The position numbers were made by a program, and so were the translations under genes. From positions 870,169-934,168 of the forward strand of contig NZ_LIYH01000001.1 of the NCBI RefSeq assembly GCF_001905885.1: 64,000 nucleotides of DNA, read 5' to 3'. Below the pieces are notes generated by a model, which was given only the letters and a program-made list of their open reading frames with translations, did no database searches and was not told the origin of the DNA. Every line of letters begins with the position of its first letter. Positions within the stretch are counted from its first letter, which is position 1. This DNA is from Streptomyces sp. CB03234 (GTDB lineage: Bacteria; Actinomycetota; Actinomycetes; Streptomycetales; Streptomycetaceae). Of the stretch, positions 1 through 10,634 are shown in pieces.

Positions 1-1627
1 CCCGCGCGCGAACGCCGCCGTCCGCGAGCCAGATCACCAGTTCGGCCCGGGCGGCGGTGGAGGCCCGGTGCGTGACGATGAGCCGGGTACGGTCGGCGAG
101 GGCGCCGGTCAGCACCTGGCTGATGTGGTGCTCGGTCACGGTGTCGAGGCTGGCGGCGACGTCGTCGAGGACGAGCACCCGCCCGGCCTGGGTGAACGCC
201 CGGGCGAGCCCCACGCGTTGCGCCTCCCCGCCGGAGATCGGGGCGTCGGCGAGCCGGGTGTCGTAGCCGGCGGGCATGTGCCGGATGAACGCGTCCGCCC
301 GCGCGGCGGTGGCGTGCGCCACCAGCTCCTCCGTGGCCGGGGTACGAGGGCCGAAGCCGATCGCGTCGGCGAAGGTCTCACCCAGCAGTACGGGGCGTTC
401 GAAGCCGTACCCCACCGCCCGCCGCAGCTCACCCCGGTCCACGCGGCGCAGCGGCACGCCGTCCAGCAGCACCTCGCCCTCGTCGGGGTCGACGAGACGC
501 CCGGCCAGCGCGGCCAGCAGCGACTTGCCCGACCCCGAACGCCCCACGACGGCGACCAGGGCGCCTCCCGGCACGGTCAGGTCGAGGTCCTCCAGGACGG
601 TGTCGCCCCCCGCGCGTACCGTGACGCCCCGGAACTCCAGCCGCCCCCGGCCGTCGGGCAGGTGCTCGGAGCCGTACTCCACGGGCGGTTCGGCGAACAC
701 CTCGGCGAGCCGCCCGGCCGTCGCACGTGCCTGGACGAGTTGATTGAGCGTACCCACCACCGAGCCGATGCCGGTGGCCATGACCACGTACTGACTGGCC
801 GCGAGCACCTCTCCGGGCGTGATGCGCCCGCGGGCGAGCTCCAGACCGGCCACGGCGATCACGGCGACCATGACCAGCGGGACGACGAGATCCTCCCGGG
901 CCGACATCCGGGCGAGGGAACGCCACATCCCCATGCCGTGCCGGTGCAGCTCCGGCAGCGGGGCGAGCACGCGGCGCGCCTCGCGGTCCACGGTCTTCGC
1001 CGCGGCGATCGTGCGGCTTCCGGTCAGGGCGTCGGTGAGCCGTGCCGCGATCCTTCCCTGCGTGTCGAAGTAGCGTTCGTTGAGGTCGGAGATGTCGCGG
1101 ATGAAGGCGCGGACCAGAGGCGCCAGGACGGGCAGACCGACGAGGAAGGTGAGGCAGAGCCACGGGTCGATCAGCGCCAGGGCGACGATGGCGCCGATCG
1201 GGGGAACGAGATTCATGAAGGCCCACACCACGCCCGATGCGACCCGCCCCGTCTCGGAGGTGTTGCCCACGAGCCGGCTCACCAGGTCGCCGGAGTCGAA
1301 CCGTCGGGTGGCGCGGGTGCCCAGCGCGAGGATGTGCCGCAGCAGCGTGTGGCGCAGCCACGCGGTGGAGCGGGCCTCGGTCACCTCGCCCACGTAGTCG
1401 TCCAGCGCGTCGGCGGCCACCAGGACGAAGATCAGCGCGGCGCTGAGGGCGAGCCAGCGGGCCGCGTCCTGGTCGCCGAGCACGGCGTCGAGGGTGCGGC
1501 CCATGACGGCGGGCAGCACGACTCCGGCACCGCTGATCAGCAACGACGTGACCAGCATGACCCCCAGCCAGGGGCCGCCCCGTCGGGCTGCCGCCAGCAG
1601 CAGGCGGTCCGCGGCGCGTCGGTCCAC
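1..1627 (-). CDS. ABC exporter half-transporter of the lanthipeptide locus (3' end beyond window)
   Basis: A fused membrane/ATPase exporter, probably moving the modified lanthipeptide across the membrane. About 542 residues are visible. The N-terminal half has hydrophobic segments (for example the stretch after GGPWLGVML, residues ~17-40). The ATPase half has Walker A GRSGSGKS near residue 368, signature ISGGE, and an H-loop in LIVTHR. Walker B reads LVLDD, so the usual catalytic Glu is Asp, as in the degenerate site of heterodimeric exporters. The start is GTG at 1627, behind GGAGGAG with 6-nt spacing. It lies downstream of lanKC-lanA, the arrangement known for ramC-ramS-ramAB. A partner half-transporter past the window edge is inferred, not seen. 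Confidence 0.9.
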   Translation of the reverse strand, partial: MDRRAADRLLLAAARRGGPWLGVMLVTSLLISGAGVVLPAVMGRTLDAVLGDQDAARWLALSAALIFVLVAADALDDYVGEVTEARSTAWLRHTLLRHILALGTRATRRFDSGDLVSRLVGNTSETGRVASGVVWAFMNLVPPIGAIVALALIDPWLCLTFLVGLPVLAPLVRAFIRDISDLNERYFDTQGRIAARLTDALTGSRTIAAAKTVDREARRVLAPLPELHRHGMGMWRSLARMSAREDLVVPLVMVAVIAVAGLELARGRITPGEVLAASQYVVMATGIGSVVGTLNQLVQARATAGRLAEVFAEPPVEYGSEHLPDGRGRLEFRGVTVRAGGDTVLEDLDLTVPGGALVAVVGRSGSGKSLLAALAGRLVDPDEGEVLLDGVPLRRVDRGELRRAVGYGFERPVLLGETFADAIGFGPRTPATEELVAHATAARADAFIRHMPAGYDTRLADAPISGGEAQRVGLARAFTQAGRVLVLDDVAASLDTVTEHHISQVLTGALADRTRLIVTHRASTAARAELVIWLADGGVRAR

Positions 1628-1731
1628 GGGCTTCTCCTCCCGGTCGTCTGCCGTCGTGCGAGCTACGGGCCGCCGCGATCCTCGCGGGGACGGGTTGCCC
1701 GGTGGTCGCGGGGCCGGTCGCGGGTCCTCCG

Positions 1732-1833
1732 CGGAACCGGTCACGCGGTGCTCACGGAACCGGTCACGCGGTGCTCACGGAACCGGTCACGCGGTGCTCA
1801 CGGGGCCGGTCACGCGGTGCTCACGGGGCCGGT
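1732..1833. repeat. 23-bp tandem repeat between lanA and the transporter gene
   Basis: Four complete head-to-tail copies lie at 1732-1754, 1755-1777, 1778-1800 and 1801-1823, followed by a partial fifth to about 1833. Each copy has an ACCGGT or GCCGGT core and ends GGTGCTCA. The first three copies are identical; the fourth has GG in place of AA. Because 23 is not a multiple of 3 and no gene covers it, this is a non-coding repeat in the lanA-transporter leader. Its role is unknown: regulator binding or RNA structure are both possible. Confidence 0.9.
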
Positions 1834-1838
1834 ACGGC

Positions 1839-1860
1839 GGGGACGCCCGGAGGCGTCCCC
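1839..1860 (-). terminator. Hairpin just after the lanthipeptide precursor gene
   Basis: A perfect 9-bp stem (GGGGACGCC / GGCGTCCCC) with a 4-nt loop lies 11 nt past the lanA stop. There is no U-tract. It could act as a partial terminator or 3' stabiliser that keeps precursor mRNA more abundant than the transporter mRNA. Confidence 0.6.
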
Positions 1861-1871
1861 GCCCCTTTCGG

Positions 1872-2011
1872 TCACAGCCTCACGCGCACCTTGATGAGCT
1901 TGCCGACTTTCACCCTGACGGCGATGCCGCCACGGCAGCTGGCCGACGAGTTCGAGCCGTGCGCCGCGGTTTCCGCGTCCGGCATGTCGAGGCCTTGCAG
2001 ATCGAGGAGTG

Positions 2012-2015
<4 letters not shown>
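1872..2015 (-). CDS. Class III lanthipeptide precursor peptide
   Basis: A 47-residue ribosomal peptide, presumed substrate of the adjacent LanKC. The leader begins MTLLDLQGLD, which carries the (I/L)LxLQ motif recognised by class III enzymes. The presumed core contains SNSSASC (residues 21-27), giving three or four dehydratable Ser and one Cys. The spacing is S-x2-S-x2-C, one residue shorter than the usual SxxSxxxC labionin motif. The tail AVRVKVGKLIKVRVRL carries seven Arg/Lys alternating with Val/Leu/Ile and no acidic residue. ATG at 2015 follows GGGAGGTGA with good spacing, and the gene overlaps the lanKC stop (ATGA). The leader/core boundary is inferred. The tail is unlike SapB or labyrinthopeptin precursors as I remember them. 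Confidence 0.88.
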
Positions 2016-4705
<2,690 letters not shown>

Positions 4706-5099
4706 GGGAGTCTCCGCTCGTGGGCTGGGATGCCCGTATCCGCCCGGGATCATTAGCGAGGATTGCAGAGCGGACCGGCCGCGGAACACCACTGTTCATC
4801 ACGCGTACGGTGGGAGAAGTGACCCGCGGGATAGGAGAAACTCCCGTTTCACCGTCGAATACCAGGAGATCGCGGAGGTTGTCTCGCACACCGGTCGGTC
4901 GGCAATCGGCATTCGAGGGGGCATGGGCAGTCCCGGCGGCATCCGGCGGGGGTGAGCCGAACAGCGAGAGCGGTACCGCACGGGCGGCGTCGGTGATGTC
5001 ACGCTGAAGAAGAAGCTCGTCGAGGCCTCAGGCGGTGCCGGGCGTCGGCCCCCGGCACTCGGGCGTTCACTCGTTCACCCGTTTGGATAGGGTGCCCGG
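4706..5099. other. Divergent intergenic region between lanKC and the 5100 gene
   Basis: This 394-bp stretch must hold the leftward promoter of the lanthipeptide operon. The part at 4740-4890 is less GC-rich than its surroundings and contains TAATGAT on the minus strand (4750-4756), a possible -10 without a clear -35. A hairpin lies at 5035-5058 (GTGCCGGG / CCCGGCAC, 8-nt loop). TAGGGT at 5088-5093 is the likely -10 of the 5100 gene. No convincing gene was seen. Confidence 0.55.
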
Positions 5100-6113
5100 A
5101 TGATATTCGGGAAGGACGGGTTCCTGCGGGCCGTCGACGCGTTCGAGACGGCCGTACGGGCCCATGACGCGGACGGTGCCGAAGGCGCCTACGCGGGGCT
5201 GCACAAGACGTACGAGCAGGCCCGGGACGACGAATTCCTGGCCGCCGGGCCCCGGTTGGCCGAGCTGCTCGCCGAAGTGCCGCCCGGGCCACGGGCCGTG
5301 GTCGCCGTGATCACCGGGGCGTGTGTCGAGCGCGGCGCCGACCCGGTGGCGTGCGCGCCGGGTGTGCTGGGCGGCGTACGGGGCGCGTTGCAGGCCGCCG
5401 AGGCGTTCTGCGAGCGGTGGGCGGCCACCGGCGGCGGGGACCTGCCGCAGCCCGAGGCCGACGAGCTGACCGACGAGATCGTCGACCGGACCGGTTTCGA
5501 GGCCGCGATGGGCTGGTGGTCGCTGCCGCAGTGGGAGATGGCCGCGCTCGCGATGCTGAACTCCAAGGCGGTACGTCAGCAGGTGCCCGGCAAGGCCGAG
5601 TTGCTGGCGCTCGCGGAGCGCGTCCAGGACGCCTCCGGCCACCCCTTCAAGTGCCTGGTGTACGCGCTGCGCGTCCTCGACGACGAGCCGCTGGTCGTCC
5701 TGCACCGGGAGACCCGCACCGGATACGCGATGCGGATGACCGGCATCGGCGACAACTTCCAGCTCCACACCCTGCTGGCCGGCGCGCTCATCGGCGGCCT
5801 GCACCTGCCGGGCGACGCGCCCTCCGCGCAGGAGGTGGCCGTGTGCCGGGACGCCCCCGGGCAGGTCGACACGGCCGGCTCGTTCAACCTGGTCGGCGCG
5901 GACGGCGGCTGGATCTGGAACGAGGGCACCCCTTCCGACATCCCGGTCGTCGACGGCGCCCGCCTGCTGGTCCTGGACCCGCCGCCGTACCGGCGGGGCT
6001 GGGCGGCGGGGCGGTTCTTCCCCGACATGACCGGCGACCTGGTGCTGGAGCGGGTGCTGGGCGCCGAGGAGACGGAGCGCTGGTTCCGCCACGTCGCCGA
6101 GGCGAAGGACTGA
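5100..6113 (+). CDS. Conserved hypothetical protein, 337 aa
   Basis: I do not recognise this family. The protein is soluble-looking, with no signal peptide, membrane segment or known motif. The N-terminal third is Ala/Glu-rich and probably helical. The C-terminal half is richer in beta-type sequence (ADGGWIWNEGTPSDIP, VVDGARLLVLDPPPYRRGW) and Trp. The ATG is preceded by TAGGGT and six nucleotides with no Shine-Dalgarno, suggesting a leaderless transcript starting at or next to the initiation codon. It is transcribed away from the lanthipeptide operon, with no evidence that it belongs to it. An 18-bp hairpin follows 35 nt after its stop. Confidence 0.75.
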   Translation: MIFGKDGFLRAVDAFETAVRAHDADGAEGAYAGLHKTYEQARDDEFLAAGPRLAELLAEVPPGPRAVVAVITGACVERGADPVACAPGVLGGVRGALQAAEAFCERWAATGGGDLPQPEADELTDEIVDRTGFEAAMGWWSLPQWEMAALAMLNSKAVRQQVPGKAELLALAERVQDASGHPFKCLVYALRVLDDEPLVVLHRETRTGYAMRMTGIGDNFQLHTLLAGALIGGLHLPGDAPSAQEVAVCRDAPGQVDTAGSFNLVGADGGWIWNEGTPSDIPVVDGARLLVLDPPPYRRGWAAGRFFPDMTGDLVLERVLGAEETERWFRHVAEAKD

Positions 6114-6148
6114 CACGCCACGGGCGGCGCAAGGTCCACGGGGAGCGT

Positions 6149-6193
6149 GGTACGCGGGTGTACGGGTGAGGCTCCCCCGTACACCCGCGTACC
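6149..6193. terminator. Perfect 18-bp inverted repeat, terminator-like
   Basis: The arms GGTACGCGGGTGTACGGG (6149-6166) and its exact reverse complement (6176-6193) flank a 9-nt loop. It lies between the 5100 gene and the 6218 gene, only 12 nt before the latter's GAAGGAG ribosome site. It probably terminates the upstream transcript, but it would also sit in the leader of the downstream gene if both are co-transcribed. Confidence 0.75.
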
Positions 6194-6217
6194 GGTACCC
6201 GTACCGAAGGAGACAGC

Positions 6218-6541
6218 ATGACCGTCCCCGTGGACCAGCTCACCGACCCGGCCGTACGCGCCTTCGTCGGCGCGGTCAACGCCAGCGACCAGCAGGCGTT
6301 CTACGCCGCGCTCACGCCGGGCGCCACCATGTCCGACGACGGCTCCGACCGGGACCTCCGGCAGTGGGCCGAGCGGGAGATCTTCTCCGTCAACGGGCAC
6401 ATGGACGTCGAGTCGGAGCAGGCCGACGGCCTCTCCCTCATCGCCCGCTACCGCAACGACACCTGGGGCGAGATGCGCACGGCGTGGCGGTTCGTGGTGG
6501 AGGGCGGAAAGGTGAGCCGCTTCGAGACGGGCCAGGCGTAG
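6218..6541 (+). CDS. SnoaL/NTF2-like small protein
   Basis: A 107-residue cytoplasmic protein with the pattern of the NTF2/SnoaL cone fold. An early helix carries the motif VRAFVGAVNASDQQAFYAAL, followed by an acidic loop and C-terminal strands ending in MRTAWRFVVEGGKVSRFETG. Such folds serve as small isomerases, hydrolases or ligand binders, and no specific catalytic residue can be assigned here. GAAGGAG precedes the ATG by 5 nt. It has no obvious operon partner, because the next gene is convergent. The function is unknown. Confidence 0.8.
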   Translation: MTVPVDQLTDPAVRAFVGAVNASDQQAFYAALTPGATMSDDGSDRDLRQWAEREIFSVNGHMDVESEQADGLSLIARYRNDTWGEMRTAWRFVVEGGKVSRFETGQA

Positions 6542-6602
6542 GGCAGGGCGCGGAGCGGGCCGGGCGTGGGGCCGGCGTGGGGCCGGGCGTGGCCGGGCGG
6601 GA

Positions 6603-7355
6603 TCAGCCGCGGCCGATGTACGGCATCGTCGTGGCCAGCACCGTGGCGAACTGGACGTTGGCCTCCAGCGGCAGGGCCGCCATGTGGGCGACCGTGCGGG
6701 CCACGTCGGCCGCGTCCATGACCGGCTCGACCGCCAGTTGGCCGTTGGCCTGGAGGATGCCGGTCTCCATGCGCTGCGTCATGTCCGTCGCCGCGTTACC
6801 GATGTCGATCTGGCCGCACGCGATGCGGTAGGGGCGGCCGTCCAGGGACAGGGACTTCGTCAGGCCGGTCATGGCGTGCTTGGTGGCCGTGTACGCGGTC
6901 GAGTGCGGGCGCGGCACGTGCGCCGAGATGGAGCCGTTGTTGATGATGCGGCCACCCTGCGGCGACTGGTCCTTCATCTGCCGGTACGCCGCCTGCGCGC
7001 ACAGGAACGCGCCGGTCAGGTTGACGTCGACGACCGAGCGCCACGTCTCGTACTCCAGGTCCTCGACCGGCGTGCCGCCCCCGGCGAAGCTGCCCGCGTT
7101 GTTGAACAGCAGGTCCACCCGGCCGAAGCGGTCCCGTACGGCCGCGAACAGGGCCGTCACCGCGTCCGGCGACGTGACGTCGGTCGGCACGCACAGGGCG
7201 TCCACCCCGGCGAGCGCCGCCGTCTCCTCCAGGGGCTCGGCCCGGCGGCCGGCCAGGGCCAGGGCCCAGCCGTCCTCCGCCAGGGCGAGCGCCACGCTCC
7301 GGCCGATGCCCGAGCCGGCCCCCGTCACCACCGCGATCCCGTGTACTGCGCTCAT
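6603..7355 (-). CDS. SDR-family short-chain oxidoreductase
   Basis: A 250-residue Rossmann-fold NAD(P)-dependent dehydrogenase/reductase. It has the cofactor motif TGAGSGIG (residues 11-18), NNAG near 85-88, catalytic Ser142 in NGSIS, and YTATK with Tyr155 and Lys159. It is classical SDR length. The start is ATG7355 ([10 protein letters not shown]); the longer upstream reading frame adds a non-homologous tail and has no better ribosome site. The substrate cannot be told from sequence. It is divergent from phoD, sharing a ~120-bp control region. Confidence 0.93.
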   Translation of the reverse strand: MSAVHGIAVVTGAGSGIGRSVALALAEDGWALALAGRRAEPLEETAALAGVDALCVPTDVTSPDAVTALFAAVRDRFGRVDLLFNNAGSFAGGGTPVEDLEYETWRSVVDVNLTGAFLCAQAAYRQMKDQSPQGGRIINNGSISAHVPRPHSTAYTATKHAMTGLTKSLSLDGRPYRIACGQIDIGNAATDMTQRMETGILQANGQLAVEPVMDAADVARTVAHMAALPLEANVQFATVLATTMPYIGRG

Positions 7356-7477
7356 GAGGCCGCAGCGTACGGGAGAGTCCGGCACGCGGAACTCATGTGG
7401 CCGACATATGGATGTTGTGTACCCGACAACCGGTGCTACTGAGATGCCCCTGACAGCCACCGCCAGGGGAGGGGTCC

Positions 7478-9115
7478 ATGACACCCGCAGACCGGTCCAG
7501 CGCCCAGCACGCACCCGAACTACGCGCCGCCGCCCGCCACTTCGGCCGCCGCGGCTTCCTCACCGTCACCGGGGCCGCCGCCGCCCTCGCCTTCTCGGTG
7601 AACCTGCCGGGCACCGCCCACGCCGCCGAGGCCGACCCCCGGAAGATCACCGAGGACCCGTTCACCCTCGGCGTGGCCTCCGGCGACCCCCTGCCCGGCT
7701 CCGTCCTGCTCTGGACGCGCCTCGCGCCCCGCCCCTACGAGCCCGGCAGCGGCATGCCCCGGGCCCGCGTCCGGGTCCACTGGGAGCTCGCCCACGACGC
7801 CCGGTTCGCCCGGATCGCCAGACGCGGGCAGGCCACCGCCCACCCGGAACTCGACCACAGCGTCCACGTGGAGGTGCCCGGCCTCGGCACGGACCGCGTC
7901 TACTACTACCGCTTCCGCGCCGGCACCTGGATCAGCCCGACGGGCCGCACCCGCACCGCGCCCCACCCCGGCGCCCGCGCCGGCGAGCTGAAACTGGCCG
8001 CCGTCTCCTGCCAGGCGTACCACGACGGCTACTTCACGGCCTACCGGCACCTCGCCGACGAGGACCTGGACGCCGTCTTCCACCTCGGCGACTACCTGTA
8101 CGAGTACGCCGTGGGCGCCACCGGCGGCGCCCGCAACTACACCGACCGGCAGCTCCCCGCCCACTTCAACCGCGAGACCATCACCCTGGAGGACTACCGG
8201 CTGCGCTACGGCCTCTACAAGTCCGACCCGGACCTGAAGGCCGCGCACGCCGCGCACGCGTTCGTCGTCACCTGGGACGACCACGAGACGGAGAACAACT
8301 ACGCCGGCGGTATCCCGGAGAACGGCGTACCGCCCGAGGAGTTCCTGCTGCGCCGCGCCGCCGCGTACCGCGCGTACTGGGAGAACCAGCCGCTGCGCGC
8401 CCCGCAGCGGCCGACCGGCCCGGACATGCGGCTGTACCGGCGGCTGCGCTTCGGGCGGCTCGCGCAGTTCGACATCCTCGACACCCGCCAGTACCGCTCC
8501 AACCAGGCCTACGGCGACGGCTGGCAGACCCCCGGCCCGGAGTCGGAGGACCCCTCGCGCACCATGACCGGCGCCGAGCAGGAGCGGTGGCTGCTCGACG
8601 GGTGGCAGGAGTCGGACGCGGTGTGGAACGTCGTACCGCAGCAGGTCACCTTCGCCCAGCGGCGCAACGTCCCCACCCCGGACTTCAAGCTGTCCATGGA
8701 CGCCTGGGACGGCTACCCCGCCTCGCGCCGGCGCGTCATGGACGGCGCGGCGGCGGCCGGGATCGAGAACCTCGTCGTCCTGACGGGCGATGTCCACGTC
8801 GGGTACGCCTTCGACCTCAAGGCCGACTTCGACGACCCGGAGTCGCGGACCGTCGGCACCGAGATCGTCGCCACGTCCATCGCGAGCGGCAAGGACGGCG
8901 CCGACCGGCCCGCCAACTGGGACAACCTCACCCGCGCCAACCCGCACCTGAAGTACTACAACGGGCGGCGCGGCTATGTGACCGTCACCCTGACCGGCGA
9001 GCGGGCGCGCGCCGACTACCGGACGGTGTCCCATGTGACGACGCCCGGCGCGCCCGTCACCACGGCCGCGTCGTTCGTGACGGAGGCGGGCGACCCGGGC
9101 CTCAAGCCGGTGTGA
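7478..9115 (+). CDS. phoD: Alkaline phosphatase/phosphodiesterase PhoD, Tat-exported
   Basis: A secreted metallophosphoesterase of 545 residues releasing phosphate from phosphomono- or diesters. The Tat signal RRGFLTV (Arg24-Arg25) is followed by an Ala-rich hydrophobic core and an AHA-type cleavage site near residue 48. An N-terminal PhoD domain ([18 protein letters not shown]) precedes the metallophosphatase domain with [18 protein letters not shown] and [11 protein letters not shown], which hold the Ca/Fe ligands. The ATG follows a purine-rich GGGGAGGGG site. Streptomyces phoD genes are classically PhoP-controlled, but I could not find clear GTTCACC-type PHO boxes in the 120 bp upstream. 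Confidence 0.92.
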   Translation: MTPADRSSAQHAPELRAAARHFGRRGFLTVTGAAAALAFSVNLPGTAHAAEADPRKITEDPFTLGVASGDPLPGSVLLWTRLAPRPYEPGSGMPRARVRVHWELAHDARFARIARRGQATAHPELDHSVHVEVPGLGTDRVYYYRFRAGTWISPTGRTRTAPHPGARAGELKLAAVSCQAYHDGYFTAYRHLADEDLDAVFHLGDYLYEYAVGATGGARNYTDRQLPAHFNRETITLEDYRLRYGLYKSDPDLKAAHAAHAFVVTWDDHETENNYAGGIPENGVPPEEFLLRRAAAYRAYWENQPLRAPQRPTGPDMRLYRRLRFGRLAQFDILDTRQYRSNQAYGDGWQTPGPESEDPSRTMTGAEQERWLLDGWQESDAVWNVVPQQVTFAQRRNVPTPDFKLSMDAWDGYPASRRRVMDGAAAAGIENLVVLTGDVHVGYAFDLKADFDDPESRTVGTEIVATSIASGKDGADRPANWDNLTRANPHLKYYNGRRGYVTVTLTGERARADYRTVSHVTTPGAPVTTAASFVTEAGDPGLKPV

Positions 9116-9158
9116 CCCGGGCCTCGGCGGCGTCCAGCCCTCCCCCCAATTGAGGTTT

Positions 9159-9170
9159 CAACAATTGTTG
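9159..9170. promoter_or_regulatory. MarR-type palindrome upstream of the Bcr/CflA exporter
   Basis: CAACAATTGTTG is a perfect 12-bp palindrome 43 nt before the exporter start. It is preceded by another CAATTG (9147-9152) and by TTGA-N4-TCAA (9150-9161). AT-rich palindromes of this kind are typical MarR-family operators. No MarR gene is adjacent, so the regulator would act in trans. Confidence 0.5.
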
Positions 9171-9212
9171 GGTAGCTGAGAGCATGGGGCCGGACCTCAC
9201 GAGGGAGATGAG

Positions 9213-10634
9213 ATGCCGGAAAGCGGCCCGAGTACGCCAGGACACATACCGACCGAGCGCCCGAAGGCCGCCATTCCGGCCCCCACCGGAGCCGACGACC
9301 CCGCCGGCCCCGGCACCGGGGCCGGTGACCCTCCTGGCCCTGGCGCCGGCCCTGGCACCGACACCGGCACCGGGGCTCCCGCTGCCGCCCCGCCCGCCGC
9401 CGAGGGCACGGGCCCCGTCGCCGCGCGGCGCGTGGGGCTGCTCGTGACGCTCGTCCTCGGTGGGCTCACCGCGCTGCCGCCGCTGTCCATGGACATGTAC
9501 CTCCCGGCCCTGCCGGAGGTCACCCAGGCCCTGCACGCGCCCGCCGCCACCGTCCAGCTGACCCTCACCGCCTGTCTCGCCGGCATGGCGCTCGGCCAGC
9601 TCGTCGTCGGCCCGATGAGCGACAAGTGGGGGCGCCGCCGACCGCTGCTCGTCGGCATGCTGCTCTACATCGCGGCCACCGCCGTCTGCGCCCTGGCGCC
9701 GAGCCCCGAACTGCTCATCGCCTTCCGGCTGCTCCAGGGCCTCGCGGGCGCGGCGGGCATCGTGATCGCCCGGGCCGTGGTGCGTGATCTGTACGACGGC
9801 GTCGAGATGGCCCGGTTCTTCTCCACCCTCATGCTGATCTCCGGAGCCGCCCCGATCGTCGCCCCGCTCATCGGCGGCCAGATCCTCCGGATCACCGACT
9901 GGCGCGGGGTCTTCCACGTCCTCACCCTGGTCGGCGTCCTGCTCACCCTCGTCGTGTGGAAGTGGCTCGGCGAGACGCTGCCGCGCGCCAAGCGGCACAG
10001 CGGCGGGGTCGGCGAGGCGCTGCGCACCATGCGCGGGCTGCTCGCCGACCGGGTGTTCTCCGGCTACATGCTGGCCGGCGGTCTCGCCTTCGCCGCCCTC
10101 TTCGCGTACATATCGGCCAGTCCCTTTGTTGTGCAGGAGATTTACGGGGCTTCGCCGCAGACCTTCAGCCTGCTGTTCGGCATCAACTCCGTCGGGCTCG
10201 TCGCGGTCGGCCAGATCAACGGCAAGCTCCTGGTGGGCCGGGTGAGCATGGACAAGGTGCTCGGATTCGGCCTGGTGGTGATCGCCCTGGCGGCCGGTGC
10301 GCTGCTGCTGATGACCAGCGGGGTCTTCGGCCACGTGGGGCTCGTGCCCGTCGCGGCCGGGCTGTTCGTCCTGATGTCGGCCATGGGCGTGACGCTGCCC
10401 AACACCAACGCCCAGGCTCTGATGCGCACTCCGCACGCGGCCGGTTCGGCCTCCGCGCTGCTGGGTACGTCGTCGTTCCTGGTCGGTGCGGTCGCCTCAC
10501 CGCTCGTCGGCATCGCGGGCGAGGCGACGGCGGTGCCGATGGCCGTGGTCCAGCTGGTGTGCGCGCTGGGCGCCGTCGCCTGCTTCATGGGCTTGTGCCG
10601 TCCGTGGCAGGACCGTCAGGCGGTTCGCGCGTAA
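9213..10634 (+). CDS. Bcr/CflA-family MFS drug exporter
   Basis: A 473-residue, 12-helix proton-coupled efflux pump of the DHA1/Bcr-CflA type. Signature stretches are LSMDMYLPALPEV in helix 1 and GPMSDKWGRRRPLL in the 2-3 loop. About 72 residues rich in Pro, Gly, Ala and Thr precede the first helix, which is unusual for the family and probably disordered. The ATG has GGGAG 5 nt upstream. A MarR-like palindrome lies in the promoter region. Its 3' end overlaps the convergent 10616 gene by 19 bp. Confidence 0.9.
   Translation: MPESGPSTPGHIPTERPKAAIPAPTGADDPAGPGTGAGDPPGPGAGPGTDTGTGAPAAAPPAAEGTGPVAARRVGLLVTLVLGGLTALPPLSMDMYLPALPEVTQALHAPAATVQLTLTACLAGMALGQLVVGPMSDKWGRRRPLLVGMLLYIAATAVCALAPSPELLIAFRLLQGLAGAAGIVIARAVVRDLYDGVEMARFFSTLMLISGAAPIVAPLIGGQILRITDWRGVFHVLTLVGVLLTLVVWKWLGETLPRAKRHSGGVGEALRTMRGLLADRVFSGYMLAGGLAFAALFAYISASPFVVQEIYGASPQTFSLLFGINSVGLVAVGQINGKLLVGRVSMDKVLGFGLVVIALAAGALLLMTSGVFGHVGLVPVAAGLFVLMSAMGVTLPNTNAQALMRTPHAAGSASALLGTSSFLVGAVASPLVGIAGEATAVPMAVVQLVCALGAVACFMGLCRPWQDRQAVRA

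Noticed and set aside
1732..1833. CRISPR array
   Set aside because: The 23-bp units are directly adjacent with no spacers and no cas genes are near.
68..1894. Long plus-strand reading frame over the ABC exporter
   Set aside because: Arg/Gly/Asp/His-rich composition typical of the antisense frame of a high-GC gene; the minus strand encodes clear ABC motifs.
4720..5007. Possible small plus-strand gene before 5100
   Set aside because: No ribosome site or recognisable protein pattern, and it covers the presumed lanKC promoter.
7356..7477. PHO box upstream of phoD
   Set aside because: No pair of GTTCACC-like direct repeats could be seen.
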